NCBI GenBank assembly: GCA_963814435.1
Contig: CAWFCV010000028.1
Span: 1-64,000, forward strand
From: JAEUPI01 sp963814435
GTDB lineage: Bacteria > Pseudomonadota > Gammaproteobacteria > Burkholderiales > Burkholderiaceae_C
Direction of reading: 5' to 3'
DNA length: 64,000 bases
In this document: in pieces, positions 38,721 to 48,279 of the stretch
Layout of the letters: every line of letters starts with the position of its first letter
Position numbering within the stretch: position 1 is the first letter of the stretch
Notes under the pieces: model-generated
Seen by the model: only the letters and a program-made list of their open reading frames with translations
Told to the model about the DNA's origin: nothing
Database searches by the model: none
Position numbers and translations under genes: made by a program

Positions 38721-39887
38721 ATGCGTACCCAAGTCGCCATCATCGGCGCCGGCCCTTCGGGCCTGCTGCTCGGTGCCCTGCTCAGCAAGGCCGGCATCGA
38801 CAACCTGATCGTCGAGCAACGCAGCGCCGACTACGTGCTGGGGCGCATCCGCGCCGGCGTGCTCGAGCAGGTGGCGGTGGACCTGCTCGACGAGGTAGGT
38901 ATCGGTGCGCGCATGCATGCCGAAGGCCTGCCGCACGACGGCTTCGACCTGTGCTTCGACGACCGGCGCCACCGCATCGACCTGCACGGCCTGACCGGCA
39001 AGCGCGTGATGGTCTACGGCCAGACCGAGGTCACGCGCGACCTGATGGACGCGCGCCGCGCCAGCGCTCGGCCGACGGTCTACGAGGCCGCCGACGTCGG
39101 CGTGTACGGCTTCGACGGCAAGGCGCCCAGCGTGCGGTACATCAAGGACGGTGCGCCGCACGAGGTTGCATGCGACTTCATCGCCGGCTGCGACGGCTTT
39201 CATGGCGTGTGCCGCGCCAGCGTGCCCCAGGACAAGCTGGCGCTGCACGAAAAGGTCTACCCGTTCGGTTGGCTCGGCCTGCTGGTCGACGTGCCGCCGG
39301 TGTCGCACGAGCTGATCTACGTGAACCATCCACGCGGTTTCGCGTTGTGCAGCCAGCGCAGCCGCACACGCAGCCGCTACTACGTGCAGTGCGCGCTCGA
39401 CGACCGGGTGGAGCACTGGTCCGACGATGCCTTCTGGGCCGAGCTGAAGCGCCGCCTGCCGGCCGACACCGCGGCGCAGATGGTCACCGGGCCGTCGCTC
39501 GAGAAGAGCATCGCGCCGCTGCGCAGCTTCGTCGCCGAGCCGATGCGCTTCGGCCGGCTGTTCCTGGCCGGCGACGCCGCGCACATCGTGCCGCCCACCG
39601 GCGCCAAGGGCCTGAACCTCGCCGCCACCGACGTCGGCTACCTGTCACAGTCGCTGATCGACTTCTACCAGGGTAGCGAGCGCGGCATTGCCACCTACTC
39701 CGAGCGCTGCCTGCGCCGGATCTGGCGCGCCGAACGCTTCTCGTGGTGGATGACCTCGCTGATGCACCGGTTTCCCGACAACGGCAGCTTCGGCCACAAG
39801 ATGCAATGGGCCGAACTCGACTATCTGGTGAATTCGCCGGCGGCGATGACGGCGCTGGCCGAGAACTACGTCGGCCTGCCGCTTTAG
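38721..39887 (+). CDS. pobA: 4-hydroxybenzoate 3-monooxygenase
   Basis: PobA is an FAD- and NAD(P)H-dependent hydroxylase making protocatechuate from 4-hydroxybenzoate. The N-terminal FAD motif IIGAGPSGLLLGALLSKAG, the GRIRAGVLEQ region and the second FAD motif LAGDAAHIVPPTGAKGLNLAATDV are all present. The 388-residue length from the ATG at 38721 (GGAGG upstream) equals known PobA. No pobR or protocatechuate genes are next to it. Confidence 0.94.
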   Translation: MRTQVAIIGAGPSGLLLGALLSKAGIDNLIVEQRSADYVLGRIRAGVLEQVAVDLLDEVGIGARMHAEGLPHDGFDLCFDDRRHRIDLHGLTGKRVMVYGQTEVTRDLMDARRASARPTVYEAADVGVYGFDGKAPSVRYIKDGAPHEVACDFIAGCDGFHGVCRASVPQDKLALHEKVYPFGWLGLLVDVPPVSHELIYVNHPRGFALCSQRSRTRSRYYVQCALDDRVEHWSDDAFWAELKRRLPADTAAQMVTGPSLEKSIAPLRSFVAEPMRFGRLFLAGDAAHIVPPTGAKGLNLAATDVGYLSQSLIDFYQGSERGIATYSERCLRRIWRAERFSWWMTSLMHRFPDNGSFGHKMQWAELDYLVNSPAAMTALAENYVGLPL

Positions 39888-39984
39888 CGTGCGGTGCCGC
39901 GGCAGCGCGCGCCTGGCCCGCGATTGCCCTCATGCCGGCGCCGCGGCGCGCTGGCATCATCGGGCACAGCAGCAGGAGCGCGCC

Positions 39985-40287
39985 ATGATTCTCGAGATCG
40001 CCGACATCCGCATCACGCCCGGCCAACAGGCCGCGTTCGATGAAGCCATCCAGCGCGGCATCGCCACGGTGGCCAGCAAGGCCAAGGGCTTTCGCGGCTA
40101 CAAGGTCAACAAGGGCATCGAGTCGCCCGAGCGCTACGTGCTGATGATCTTCTGGGACACGCTCGAAGACCACACCGTCGGCTTCCGCCAGGGCCCGTTG
40201 TTCACGCAGTGGCGCGCGATCGTCGGCCCGTTCTTCGCGCAGCCGCCGCAGGTGGAGCACTTCACGCTGCTGGCCAAGTCGCACTGA
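39985..40287 (+). CDS. antibiotic biosynthesis monooxygenase (ABM) domain protein
   Basis: A 100-residue ferredoxin-like dimeric fold protein of the ABM family. The pattern MILEIADIRITPGQQAAFDEAI and RYVLMIFWDTLEDHTVGFRQ, followed by the FTLLAKS end, is typical. Members include haem-degrading and quinone-forming enzymes and many of unknown role. AGGAG lies 7 bases before the ATG. Confidence 0.85.
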   Translation: MILEIADIRITPGQQAAFDEAIQRGIATVASKAKGFRGYKVNKGIESPERYVLMIFWDTLEDHTVGFRQGPLFTQWRAIVGPFFAQPPQVEHFTLLAKSH

Positions 40288-40296
40288 GTCGGCCGC

Positions 40297-41757
40297 GTGT
40301 CGACACGCGACGCCGCGCTCGCCACCGCCGCGGCCCTGTTCGACGGCGGCGCGTTCCAGCGCGACCTGTCGCGCCGCGTGGCGATTCCGACCGAAAGCGA
40401 GAACCCGCAGCGCGCCGGCGCACTGCGCGCCTACCTGATCGACGAGATCGCGCCCGCGCTGGCGGCGCTCGGCATCGAGTCCACCGTCCACGACAACCCG
40501 GTGGCCGGCGCGCCACCACTGTTGATCGGCGAACGCATCGAGAGCCCCGCGCTGCCCACAGTGCTCGTGTACGGCCACGGCGACGTGGTGCGCGGCCACG
40601 AAGGACGCTGGCGCGACGGGCGCGACCCGTGGACGCTGACGCCAGCGGGCGAGCGCTGGTACGGCCGTGGCAGTGCCGACAACAAAGGCCAGCACAGTAT
40701 CAACCTGGCGGCACTGGCGGCGCTGCAGGAGGCCCGCGGCGGCACGTTCGGCTTCAACGTCAAATGGCTGGTCGAGATGGGCGAGGAGACCGGCTCGCCG
40801 GGGCTGGCCCAGTTCTGCACGGCGCACCGCGCCGAGCTCGCGGCGGATGTGCTGATCGCCAGCGACGGCCCGCGCCTGCGCGCCGACCGCCCCACCGTGT
40901 ACCTGGGCACACGCGGCGTCGCGAACTTCGACCTGAGGCTCAAGCTGCGCGAGGGCGGCCACCACTCGGGCAACTGGGGCGGCCTGCTGCGCAACCCGGG
41001 CACCGTGATCGCCAACGCGATCGCGTCGCTCGTCGACGGGCGCGGTCGCATCCTGGTCGACGGCCTGCGCCCGCCGCCGATTCCGCCCTCCGTGCGCCGC
41101 GCACTGGCCGACATCGAGGTCGGCGGCGACGTCGACGATCCGGCGATCGATGCCCACTGGGGTGAGCCCGGCCTCACGCCCGCCGAGCGCGTGTTCGGCT
41201 GGAACACCGTGGAGGTGCTGGCCTACACCGCCGGCAATCCGGCGCAGCCGGTGAACGCGATCCCGCCCGACGCGCGCGCACACCTGCAACTGCGTTTCGT
41301 GGTCGGCACCGACACGTCGCGGCTGCGCGAGTTCGTGCGTTCGCACCTGCAGCAGCACGGCTTCGGCGACGTCGAGGTCAGCGAGCCGGTGATCATGGCC
41401 GCCACGCGGCTGGACCCGGAGAACGACTGGGTGCGTTTGGCGATGACGTCGATCGAACGCACCACCGGCAGGAAACCCGCGCTGCTGCCCAACCTGGGCG
41501 GCTCGCTGCCCAACGATGTGTTCGCCGATATCCTCGGCCTGCCCACGGTGTGGGTGCCGCACTCCTATCCGGCGTGCTCGCAGCACGCGCCCAACGAGCA
41601 TGTGCTGGCGCCGCTGATGCGCGAAGGGCTGCTGATGATGACCGGCTTGTTCTGCGACCTCGCGCAGCAACAGGCCCTAACTCAGAGCGCCAGCGACAGG
41701 CCCAGCAGCGCGGCGGCCTCGAGCGTCGAATGTGCCGGCCGCAGCACGTCGAAGTGA
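40297..41757 (+). CDS. M20 family metallopeptidase/amidohydrolase
   Basis: A 486-residue zinc peptidase of the M20 family (ArgE/DapE/CPG2 group). The first metal ligands are in VYGHGDVV, then the bridging Asp in RGSADNKGQ, and the catalytic Glu pair in EMGEETGSPG. The dimerisation insert is present. Substrate unknown; amino-acyl amides are common. The start is GTG, 9 bases after the ABM gene. The last about 25 residues run over the convergent HAD gene (76-base overlap) and look unconserved. Confidence 0.9.
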   Translation: MSTRDAALATAAALFDGGAFQRDLSRRVAIPTESENPQRAGALRAYLIDEIAPALAALGIESTVHDNPVAGAPPLLIGERIESPALPTVLVYGHGDVVRGHEGRWRDGRDPWTLTPAGERWYGRGSADNKGQHSINLAALAALQEARGGTFGFNVKWLVEMGEETGSPGLAQFCTAHRAELAADVLIASDGPRLRADRPTVYLGTRGVANFDLRLKLREGGHHSGNWGGLLRNPGTVIANAIASLVDGRGRILVDGLRPPPIPPSVRRALADIEVGGDVDDPAIDAHWGEPGLTPAERVFGWNTVEVLAYTAGNPAQPVNAIPPDARAHLQLRFVVGTDTSRLREFVRSHLQQHGFGDVEVSEPVIMAATRLDPENDWVRLAMTSIERTTGRKPALLPNLGGSLPNDVFADILGLPTVWVPHSYPACSQHAPNEHVLAPLMREGLLMMTGLFCDLAQQQALTQSASDRPSSAAASSVECAGRSTSK

Positions 41758-42338
41758 ACGGTGGGCAGCCCGACGCGCCGCGCTCCCTGCGCGTTGCGCC
41801 ACTGGTCGTCGACGAACACACAGTCCTGCGCGGCGAGCCCCAGTTGCTGCAGGCAGTTGAAATAGGCCCTCGAATCGGGCTTCAACACGGCGCTGTAGGT
41901 GGCATCGGCGATCACGTCGAATTCGCGCAGCAGCGGCAGCCGCTCGCGAAGGTCGCGGCCATAGAACAGATCGAGCTCGTTGGACAGGATCGCCAGGCGC
42001 ACGCCAGCCGCCTTGGCCGCGTGCACCAGCGCCGCAGTCTCCGGGCGCAGCATCCGCTCGGGGTTTGTGCCACGCGCGCGCCGCACCAGCGTTTCCATGT
42101 GATCCCAGCGCTCACCGAGCAAGGCACCGACTTCGCGCGTGCGCACCAGCCAGTAGTCGCGCTCGGTGATCTCGCCGGCCTGCATCGCACGCCACGGCGC
42201 GTCGCCGGCAGGGTCGAACGGGCCGCGCCAGGTGAGCGTGCCGGGTGCCAGGCCGAGGGCGCGCTGCGTGTCGTCGTGCGTCTCGAACAACGTGCGGGTC
42301 ACCACACCGCCGAAGTCGAGGATCAGGCCGCGCGTCAT
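41682..42338 (-). CDS. HAD superfamily hydrolase
   Basis: A 218-residue HAD-like hydrolase of the haloacid dehalogenase/phosphatase type. Motif 1 is LILDFGGVVTR, an unusual form with Gly-Gly in place of the second acidic residue (known in the HAD-IA variant-3 group). Motif 2 is LAILSNELD, motif 3 Lys is in AVLKPDSRAYF, and motif 4 DCVFVDDQ. Substrate unknown. The ATG at 42338 starts the conserved domain; the longer start adds GC-rich intergenic codons. Confidence 0.85.
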   Translation of the reverse strand: MTRGLILDFGGVVTRTLFETHDDTQRALGLAPGTLTWRGPFDPAGDAPWRAMQAGEITERDYWLVRTREVGALLGERWDHMETLVRRARGTNPERMLRPETAALVHAAKAAGVRLAILSNELDLFYGRDLRERLPLLREFDVIADATYSAVLKPDSRAYFNCLQQLGLAAQDCVFVDDQWRNAQGARRVGLPTVHFDVLRPAHSTLEAAALLGLSLAL

Positions 42339-42423
42339 GACCGCCCCTCGGCCGACGAACACGTCGGCCGGTCCCCCGAGGGGACGCGGGCCGGCTTGGG
42401 AGTGGCCCGGCACTCGGCCCGCC

Positions 42424-43663
42424 TCACGGCCGCCCCGACTTCACCAGGCCCTGCGCGACCCATTCGTCGAACACGCGCAGCGCAGCGTCGCAGAAGGCCG
42501 CGTCGTTGATGTGCGCGTCGAGCTCGATGCAGCGGGTGCCCGGCGCCAGCGCCGCGCGCATCGCGCCCACGAAGGCCTGCAGTCCCTGCGGATCGTGCAG
42601 CGGCTCACCGGGCAGATCCCAGGCCTGCACGCCTCTACAGGGCAACAACAGACAACTGGGGCCTTTGGCCTCGGCCAAACGCGAAACAATTTCGCTGGCA
42701 ATCTGCCGACGCATAGGCTCCGGCGAAGTGGCCGACGCGATCAATCGATTATGCGTATGTACCGGTCGCTCTGACAAGTTGGACGGCACCGGCTGCCAGG
42801 CCGGGAAATCGATCATGTCAGCAGCACCCGGGGCAACAATCTGCGGCGTGCCGCTGCGCCCGGCGCCGGTCAGCCGGCGAAGCGCCGGCGCTAACACATG
42901 ACCCGCCGACATGGTTGGCCAGCTCCTGCAAGCTCAGATCGAGCACTGCCGCAAACCTGCCACGTTCGGCGAGCGACTCGAAGGCGCGCCCGCCCATGCC
43001 GGTGGTGTGGAAAACCGCCACTTCAAAACCGCGCGCCTCGAGTTCGGGCTTTAGCGTCACCATGTATCGAAGACAACTTTTGCCCAACGAAGTCATGCCG
43101 ACCAGTGGCCGATCAAGGCGCGGAGGCTGTGCAAGCCGCATCGCCCCAACCGTAGCACCCGCCGCTTGGGCCAGCGCGCATTTGCACAAACTGTTCAGCC
43201 CGAACAGGCCGCCTGCCCAAAGCACCATGATCAGATCGGGGGTTATGCGTTCGGGCGGAATCAAATGCGAAAAGGCGACCGTTGACAACACCACCTTCGG
43301 CAGTCCCAACGGCAAAGCACTGGCCACATCAAAGGCCAGATCCGTGCCCATCGTGCCACCAAGGGCAAGCATCGAATGGATTTTGCCTTGATTTGACAGA
43401 TCACTGGCCAACCGCGAGGCTCCCAGCGCCATCGCAATCATTGCGGTATTTTCGTCGCCGCTGGCAATGATGGCTTCAAGGCTGGTTCCGGCGGTCGCAG
43501 CGACCGAGCGGTTGTCGATTTCCACTCTGACCTGTCCCTCGGTCAGGACGCCGACGTCCATCAGCATCACCTTTGAGCCTTGACTCTCGATGCATTTGCG
43601 AAGAAAGGCCAGCTCATCACTTTTGGTATCGGCTGTGCCGATCAACAGTACCGTCTCGCTCAC
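42424..43663 (-). CDS. UPF0261/Tm-1-like ATP-binding protein, one frameshift
   Basis: The first frame from a GTG at 43663 (SETVLLIGTADTKSDELAFLRKCIE...) is the N-terminal Tm-1-like ATP-binding domain. The second part (SAGHVLAPALRRLTGAG, IVAPGAADMIDF) is in another frame from about 42905 to 42424. Joined they give about 410 residues, normal for UPF0261. Tm-1 in tomato inhibits viral RNA replication; the bacterial role is unknown, although members often sit near catabolic genes. The GC content is lower (about 58 %) than in the flanks. Confidence 0.8.
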
Positions 43664-43701
43664 AGTCCGGTCTCACCTCATTGCAAAAGGCCTCGGCTCG
43701 C

Positions 43702-45074
43702 TCACAAGCTGGCCTGCACCTCGGCAAATGAGGCCTCCATGACATCACACAGATAGTCGATTTCCTCGTTGCTGATAATCAGCGGAGGCGAGATAATCAA
43801 ATTCGGACCGGAGATGCGCACCATCAGGCCGCGCCGGTAACAGGCCCGGGCAACCCGCGACGCAGTGTCGTTGGTTTTGGCGAGTGGCGTGCGACTTGCC
43901 TTGTCTGGCAACCATCTCCACGCCAAGCATCAAGCCATGTCCGCGGACGTCGCCGACAAATGAATGCCTGGGTCCGAGCTCGCGCAGACGCGCCTGCATC
44001 CGCGCGCCGACACGTGGCCACATGCTCGGGAATCTCAATTCCTGAAGGATCTTCAAGGTCTCAACCGCCGCGGCCGCAGCCACCGGATGAGCGCTATAGG
44101 TATAGCCGTGTGCAATCTGACCACCACCGGATGCATCGCCCTCGAAAAACCTCGACCACTTTGGCGGACATCGCTGTCGCCCCCAGCGGCACATAGCCTG
44201 AAGAAATGCCCTTGGCCAGACACCACATATCGGCTTTTACGCCCCAAAGCCTGGTTCCGAACATCTCTCCGGTTCGCCCGAATCCGGTCACCACTTCATC
44301 GGCAATCAGCAGCACACCGTACTGATCGCAGATACGCCGGATCATTGGCCAGTAATTCGCCGGCGGCACGATCACACCGCCGGCGCCCTGGATCGGTTCG
44401 GCAATAAATGCGGCAACCGTATCGGCACCCTGGAAACTGGATCTCGCGTTCCAGCAGCTTGGCGCAAATTTCGGCCAGTTCCTGCGGATCCTGACTGAAG
44501 GGGTTGCGATAAAGCCAGGGCGTATCGACATGAAAACACCCCGGCAGCAATGGTTCATAGGCACGGCGAAAGTTGGTGTTGCCGTTGACACTGGCGCCGC
44601 CAAAGTGGACGCCGTGATAACCCTGGCGCAAGCTGATGAACTTGGTGCGATCGCCCTGCGCCTTTCAGCTTCCAGTATTGGCGAGCGATCTTCAAGGCAC
44701 CTTCCACCGCGTCGGAGCCGCCGTTGCTGAACATCACCGCTTCGACGCCGTCGGGAGCCATCAGCTTGACCAGATCGGTCGAAAGCTCGATCGCCCGCGG
44801 ATGCGTGGTGCCGCGAAAGGTGTTGAAGAACGGCAGTTCATCGAGCTGGGCGACGATGGCGTCGCGCACCGCGCTGGTTGCTGTGGCCGAGGTTCGAGCT
44901 CCAGAGACCCGCGACGCCATCGAGCATCTTGTGGCCGTCAACGTCCCAGACCCAGCAGCCTTCGCCGCGCGCGATGATGTCCGGGCGTGTCTGGCTTGCA
45001 TCGCCTTCGGGTGCGCCATCGGGTGCCACAGGATACTGGGCATTGTCGCGTTTCAGGTCTTCGATCTCGCTCAC
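43702..45074 (-). pseudogene. class III aminotransferase, broken by about five frameshifts
   Basis: The protein is an omega-amino-acid/pyruvate-type PLP aminotransferase read in six pieces. Recognisable segments are WDVDGHKMLDGVAGLWSSNLGHSN, MFSNGGSDAVEGALKIARQYWKLKG, RQGYHGVHFGGASVNG, AAFIAEPIQGAGGVIVPP with LIADEVVTGFGRTG, the PLP lysine in CLAKGISSGYVPLGA, GYTYSAHPVAAAAA, and the C-terminal GPNLIISPPLIIS. Breaks are near 44885, 44655, 44430, 44150 and 43910. All parts are in the right order, so the break is recent or artefactual. A GTG at 45074 with GGAGG upstream is the likely start. It follows the aldehyde dehydrogenase by 24 bases, so beta-alanine/GABA/putrescine-type amine breakdown is plausible. 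Confidence 0.82.
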
Positions 45075-45098
45075 AGGGCGGCCTCCATCGCGCAACGA

Positions 45099-46541
45099 TC
45101 AGTCGGGCGAGCCGACCGTGACGGTTTTCAACTCGGTAAACGGCAGCAGGCCCTCGGCGCCCATCTCCTGCCCGGTGCCGCTGTCCTTCCAGCCGCCGAA
45201 GGGCAGCTCGGGTTGCGACACGCCGTAGTGGTTGATGCCCACCATGCCGGCCTCGATCTCCTCACCCAGGCGGTGCGCCAGCGCCAGGTCGCGGGTGAAC
45301 GCATAGGCACCGAGCGCGTACGGCAGCGCGTTGGCGCGCGCGATCGCATCACCCAGATCGTCGAACGGTGCGATCACCGCGATCGGGCCGAACGGTTCGA
45401 CCTGCATCACGCGGCTGGCAGCCGGTGCGTCGACGATCACGGTCGGCTCGAAGAAGTAGCCCGGCCGCGCCACGCGACGGCCGCCGGTGAGCACGTGCGC
45501 ACCGCGATCGCGCGCGTCGTCGACGAAGCGCGCCATGTCGTCGAGCCGCCCGGCGTGCGTGAGCGGCCCCATCTGCGTGGCGGCGTCGCTGCCGGGTCCG
45601 AGACGCAGCGCGGCTGCAGCGGCCACGAATTCGCGCACGAATCCGTCGTACAGACTGCGGTGCACGAGAAAACGAATCGGCGACGCGCACACCTGGCCGG
45701 CGTTGCGATACTTCGCCGGCACCGACAGCCTCAGCACTGCGCCCATGGCGGCGTCGGCGCAGACGATCACCGGGGCGTGACCGCCGAGCTCGCCGGTGAA
45801 GCGCTTGCCATGGCGTGCGCACTGCTCGGCCAGCAAGCGACCCACCGCCACCGAACCGGTGATCGACACTTTGCGAATGGCGGGGTGCTCGATCAACGCC
45901 GTCGACACCCGTGCCGGCTCGCCGCATACCAGGTTCAGCGCATCGGACGGCAGGCCGGCATCCAGAAAACATTGCACCAGCAGCACCGCACTGCCCGGCG
46001 CTTCTTCGGCCGGCTTGAGCACCACGCTGCAGCCCGCCGCCAGCGCGCTGCCGAGCTTGCGCGCCGGCAGATTCACCGGGAAGTTCCAGGCCGTGAACGC
46101 CGCCACCGGCCCGACCGGCTGGCGCTGCACCGAGTGCGACAGGATGCCCTCCACCCGCGGCGGCACCGTGCGGCCGTACAGCCGTCGCACCTCCTCGGCC
46201 TGGAAGTCGATGATGTCGGCCGACAGGCGCACTTCGCGCAACGCCTCGGCCAGCGGTTTGCCCTGTTCGAGCGTGAGCACGGCGGCCATCGCCTCGGCGC
46301 GCTCGCGCATCAGACTTGCCGCGCGATGCAACACTTGCGCGCGCTCGAACGGTGGCCGCCGCCGCCACGCCGCGAAGCCGCGTCCTGCGGATTCGGCCGC
46401 CAGCAGCAGCTCGTCGGCGCCGGCCAGCGGCAGAGGCGCCAGCACGGTTTCATCCGCCGGATTGATGACCTCGCGCTCGCCGCCGCTGGCGCGCTCGAGC
46501 CATTGGCCCGCGACATGCAGCCGAAGCGGTGGATAGGTCAT
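45099..46541 (-). CDS. NAD(P)-dependent aldehyde dehydrogenase (succinate-semialdehyde dehydrogenase-like)
   Basis: A 480-residue ALDH-superfamily enzyme. The motifs are FTAWNFPVNLPARKL, SVVLKPAEEAPGSA, SITGSVAVGRLL, the catalytic Glu in GELGGHAPV and the catalytic Cys in NAGQVCASPIRF. The C-terminus PFGGWKDSGTGQEMGAEGL is typical of the GabD-like branch. It could oxidise semialdehyde from the adjacent aminotransferase or the aldehyde made by the amine dehydrogenase cluster starting 1.7 kb away. It is divergent from the permease gene. Confidence 0.92.
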   Translation of the reverse strand: MTYPPLRLHVAGQWLERASGGEREVINPADETVLAPLPLAGADELLLAAESAGRGFAAWRRRPPFERAQVLHRAASLMRERAEAMAAVLTLEQGKPLAEALREVRLSADIIDFQAEEVRRLYGRTVPPRVEGILSHSVQRQPVGPVAAFTAWNFPVNLPARKLGSALAAGCSVVLKPAEEAPGSAVLLVQCFLDAGLPSDALNLVCGEPARVSTALIEHPAIRKVSITGSVAVGRLLAEQCARHGKRFTGELGGHAPVIVCADAAMGAVLRLSVPAKYRNAGQVCASPIRFLVHRSLYDGFVREFVAAAAALRLGPGSDAATQMGPLTHAGRLDDMARFVDDARDRGAHVLTGGRRVARPGYFFEPTVIVDAPAASRVMQVEPFGPIAVIAPFDDLGDAIARANALPYALGAYAFTRDLALAHRLGEEIEAGMVGINHYGVSQPELPFGGWKDSGTGQEMGAEGLLPFTELKTVTVGSPD

Positions 46542-46549
46542 GCGTGATG

Positions 46550-46570
46550 CCGGACGATCATCCGGACGAT
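46550..46570. repeat. direct repeat CCGGACGAT in the ALDH-permease gap
   Basis: Two copies of CCGGACGAT (46550-46558 and 46562-46570) start 12 bases apart just upstream of the aldehyde dehydrogenase start, roughly one helical turn. A regulator operator is possible; nothing else supports it. Confidence 0.35.
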
Positions 46571-46748
46571 GTTGGCGCGCAGTTGGTGAGGCCGGTTACC
46601 GAGATTGCGCACGCCAGGGGTCCGGGTTTTCCCGACCGGTGCGATAACGCGTCAATGTCGGGACAACCCGGGTCGGCCGGTGCACGATTTCGATAGCGCC
46701 CCAGCCGGCAGCGGCGATAGTTTGTCGACCCGCGCGATCCGAGCCGCC

Positions 46749-48101
46749 ATGACGCACGACCCCGAATCCAAGATGCTGGGCCCGCTGACCCTGCTTGCGG
46801 TCGCGGTGGGCGTGATCGTCGCGCAGAGCACGATGGTCTCACTGCTGCAGGCGGTGGGCATCGCCGGCTGGGGCTTCGTCGGCGCGATGGCCATCGGCTT
46901 CGTGCTGATGATGTGCAACTCGGCCACCTATGCCGAACTGGCATTGATGATGCCCCGCGCCAGCGGCATGAGCGCCTACATCCAGGCCGGGCTCGGCCCG
47001 CTGCCGGCGATCTTTGCGGTCTTCGTCGGCTATGTGGTGCCGGCGTTGTTCGGTCCGGCGGCCGAGCTGCTGTTGGTCGATGCGGTGCTCGGGCAGTTGC
47101 TGCCCAACTCGCTGCCGGCGCTGGCCTGGGCTGCCATCCTGCTCGGCGTGCTGGTGCTGCTCAACTTGCGCGGGGCCGACGTGTTCGCGCGCGTGCAGAC
47201 CGTGTTGACCTTCACGATGGTGGTGTTCCTGTTGCTCACCGGCGGCACGGCGCTCGCCAGTGCACCCGCGGCGGGCAGCCCGGGCTTGGCCGCCATGGCG
47301 GACAACGTCACGGTCTTCGGCGTGGTGGCGCTGGTGATGTATTCGCTGATCGGCACCGAGTTCGTCACACCGCTCACGGCGCTGGCACGCGAGCCTGCCC
47401 GAAACGTGCCGCGCGCGATGTTCGTCGGGCTGATGGTGGTGACCGCGGCGAATCTGCTGTTCTGTCTGGGGGCCGCTCGGGCCGTCGGGCGCGAAACGCT
47501 GGCCAGCTCGGTCTTGCCGCACCTGGACGTGGTGCTGGCCGTGTTCGGGCCCGGTGCGAAGCTGCTGTTCGCCGCGATCGCCATCACCGCCACGGCCAGC
47601 CTGATCAACACGGTGCTGGCCGCCGTGCCACGCATGCTGCTCGAGATGGCGCACGCCGGCGAGGCTTTTCCGGTGTTTCGTCGGGTCAACCGGTTTGGCG
47701 TGCCCTGGGCCGGGACCTTGTTCGTCGCGTCGCTCCCCTTGGTGGGGCTGGTTTGGTCCGGCGGCGATGTGGGCCGCATCGTCGCACTGCTCATCGCCGC
47801 CGCCGGCGCATGGTTGTGTTCCTATATGGTGGCCCATGCTGCGTTGATCGCATTGCGCCGCCGCGCGCCGGCACAGCCGCGGCCGTGGCGCTCGCCGTTC
47901 TTCCCATGGCCGCAGGTGCTGGCCATCGTTGGCATGGCCTACGTGATCGCCAACGCCGCCCCTGCACCAGAACTGCAGGCCCCGATCTTCACGGCGCTGG
48001 CGGTGGTGTTGGGCCTGGTGGCCGCGATCGGCGCGCTGTGGGTCCTGATGGTCATGCGCCGGCCCTTGTTCGCCGCTGTGGCGCGCGACGACTCGCAATG
48101 A
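46749..48101 (+). CDS. APC superfamily amino acid/amine permease
   Basis: A 450-residue inner-membrane protein with about 12 hydrophobic segments. The first segments (LTLLAVAVGVIVAQSTMVSLLQAVGIAG) and MMPRASGMSAYIQAGLGPLP match the amino acid-polyamine-cation family. ATG at 46749 starts the conserved part. It is 178 bases before the amine dehydrogenase genes on the same strand and next to the divergent aldehyde dehydrogenase, so uptake of an amine or amino acid used by these enzymes is plausible. Confidence 0.88.
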   Translation: MTHDPESKMLGPLTLLAVAVGVIVAQSTMVSLLQAVGIAGWGFVGAMAIGFVLMMCNSATYAELALMMPRASGMSAYIQAGLGPLPAIFAVFVGYVVPALFGPAAELLLVDAVLGQLLPNSLPALAWAAILLGVLVLLNLRGADVFARVQTVLTFTMVVFLLLTGGTALASAPAAGSPGLAAMADNVTVFGVVALVMYSLIGTEFVTPLTALAREPARNVPRAMFVGLMVVTAANLLFCLGAARAVGRETLASSVLPHLDVVLAVFGPGAKLLFAAIAITATASLINTVLAAVPRMLLEMAHAGEAFPVFRRVNRFGVPWAGTLFVASLPLVGLVWSGGDVGRIVALLIAAAGAWLCSYMVAHAALIALRRRAPAQPRPWRSPFFPWPQVLAIVGMAYVIANAAPAPELQAPIFTALAVVLGLVAAIGALWVLMVMRRPLFAAVARDDSQ

Positions 48102-48279
48102 GCTCGCCGTATGCGCTTGCGTTGCCGTTTCGCCTTGGGGTTTTCCTTGGGGCGCCGGGCTTGGGCCATGTTCTTGCCAATTCATGATAGTGGCGCCGGG
48201 TCAGGCTCAACAGAATGGTCCGGCACGGCAAGGCCCGCGTCCGGGCCGCCGGTGCCACAGGTGCCTGGAGGATAGGACG

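Noticed and set aside
39484..41670. 728-codon minus-strand open frame
   Set aside because: Runs antisense to pobA and the M20 peptidase, both clearly real.
44724..46547. 607-codon plus-strand open frame
   Set aside because: Antisense to the aldehyde dehydrogenase with its intact catalytic motifs.
46839..48185. 448-codon minus-strand open frame
   Set aside because: Antisense to the APC permease; Gln/His/Arg-rich shadow.
48102..48279. Sigma-54 or strong sigma-70 promoter before aauB
   Set aside because: No GG-N10-GC element with the right context and no good -35/-10 pair was found.
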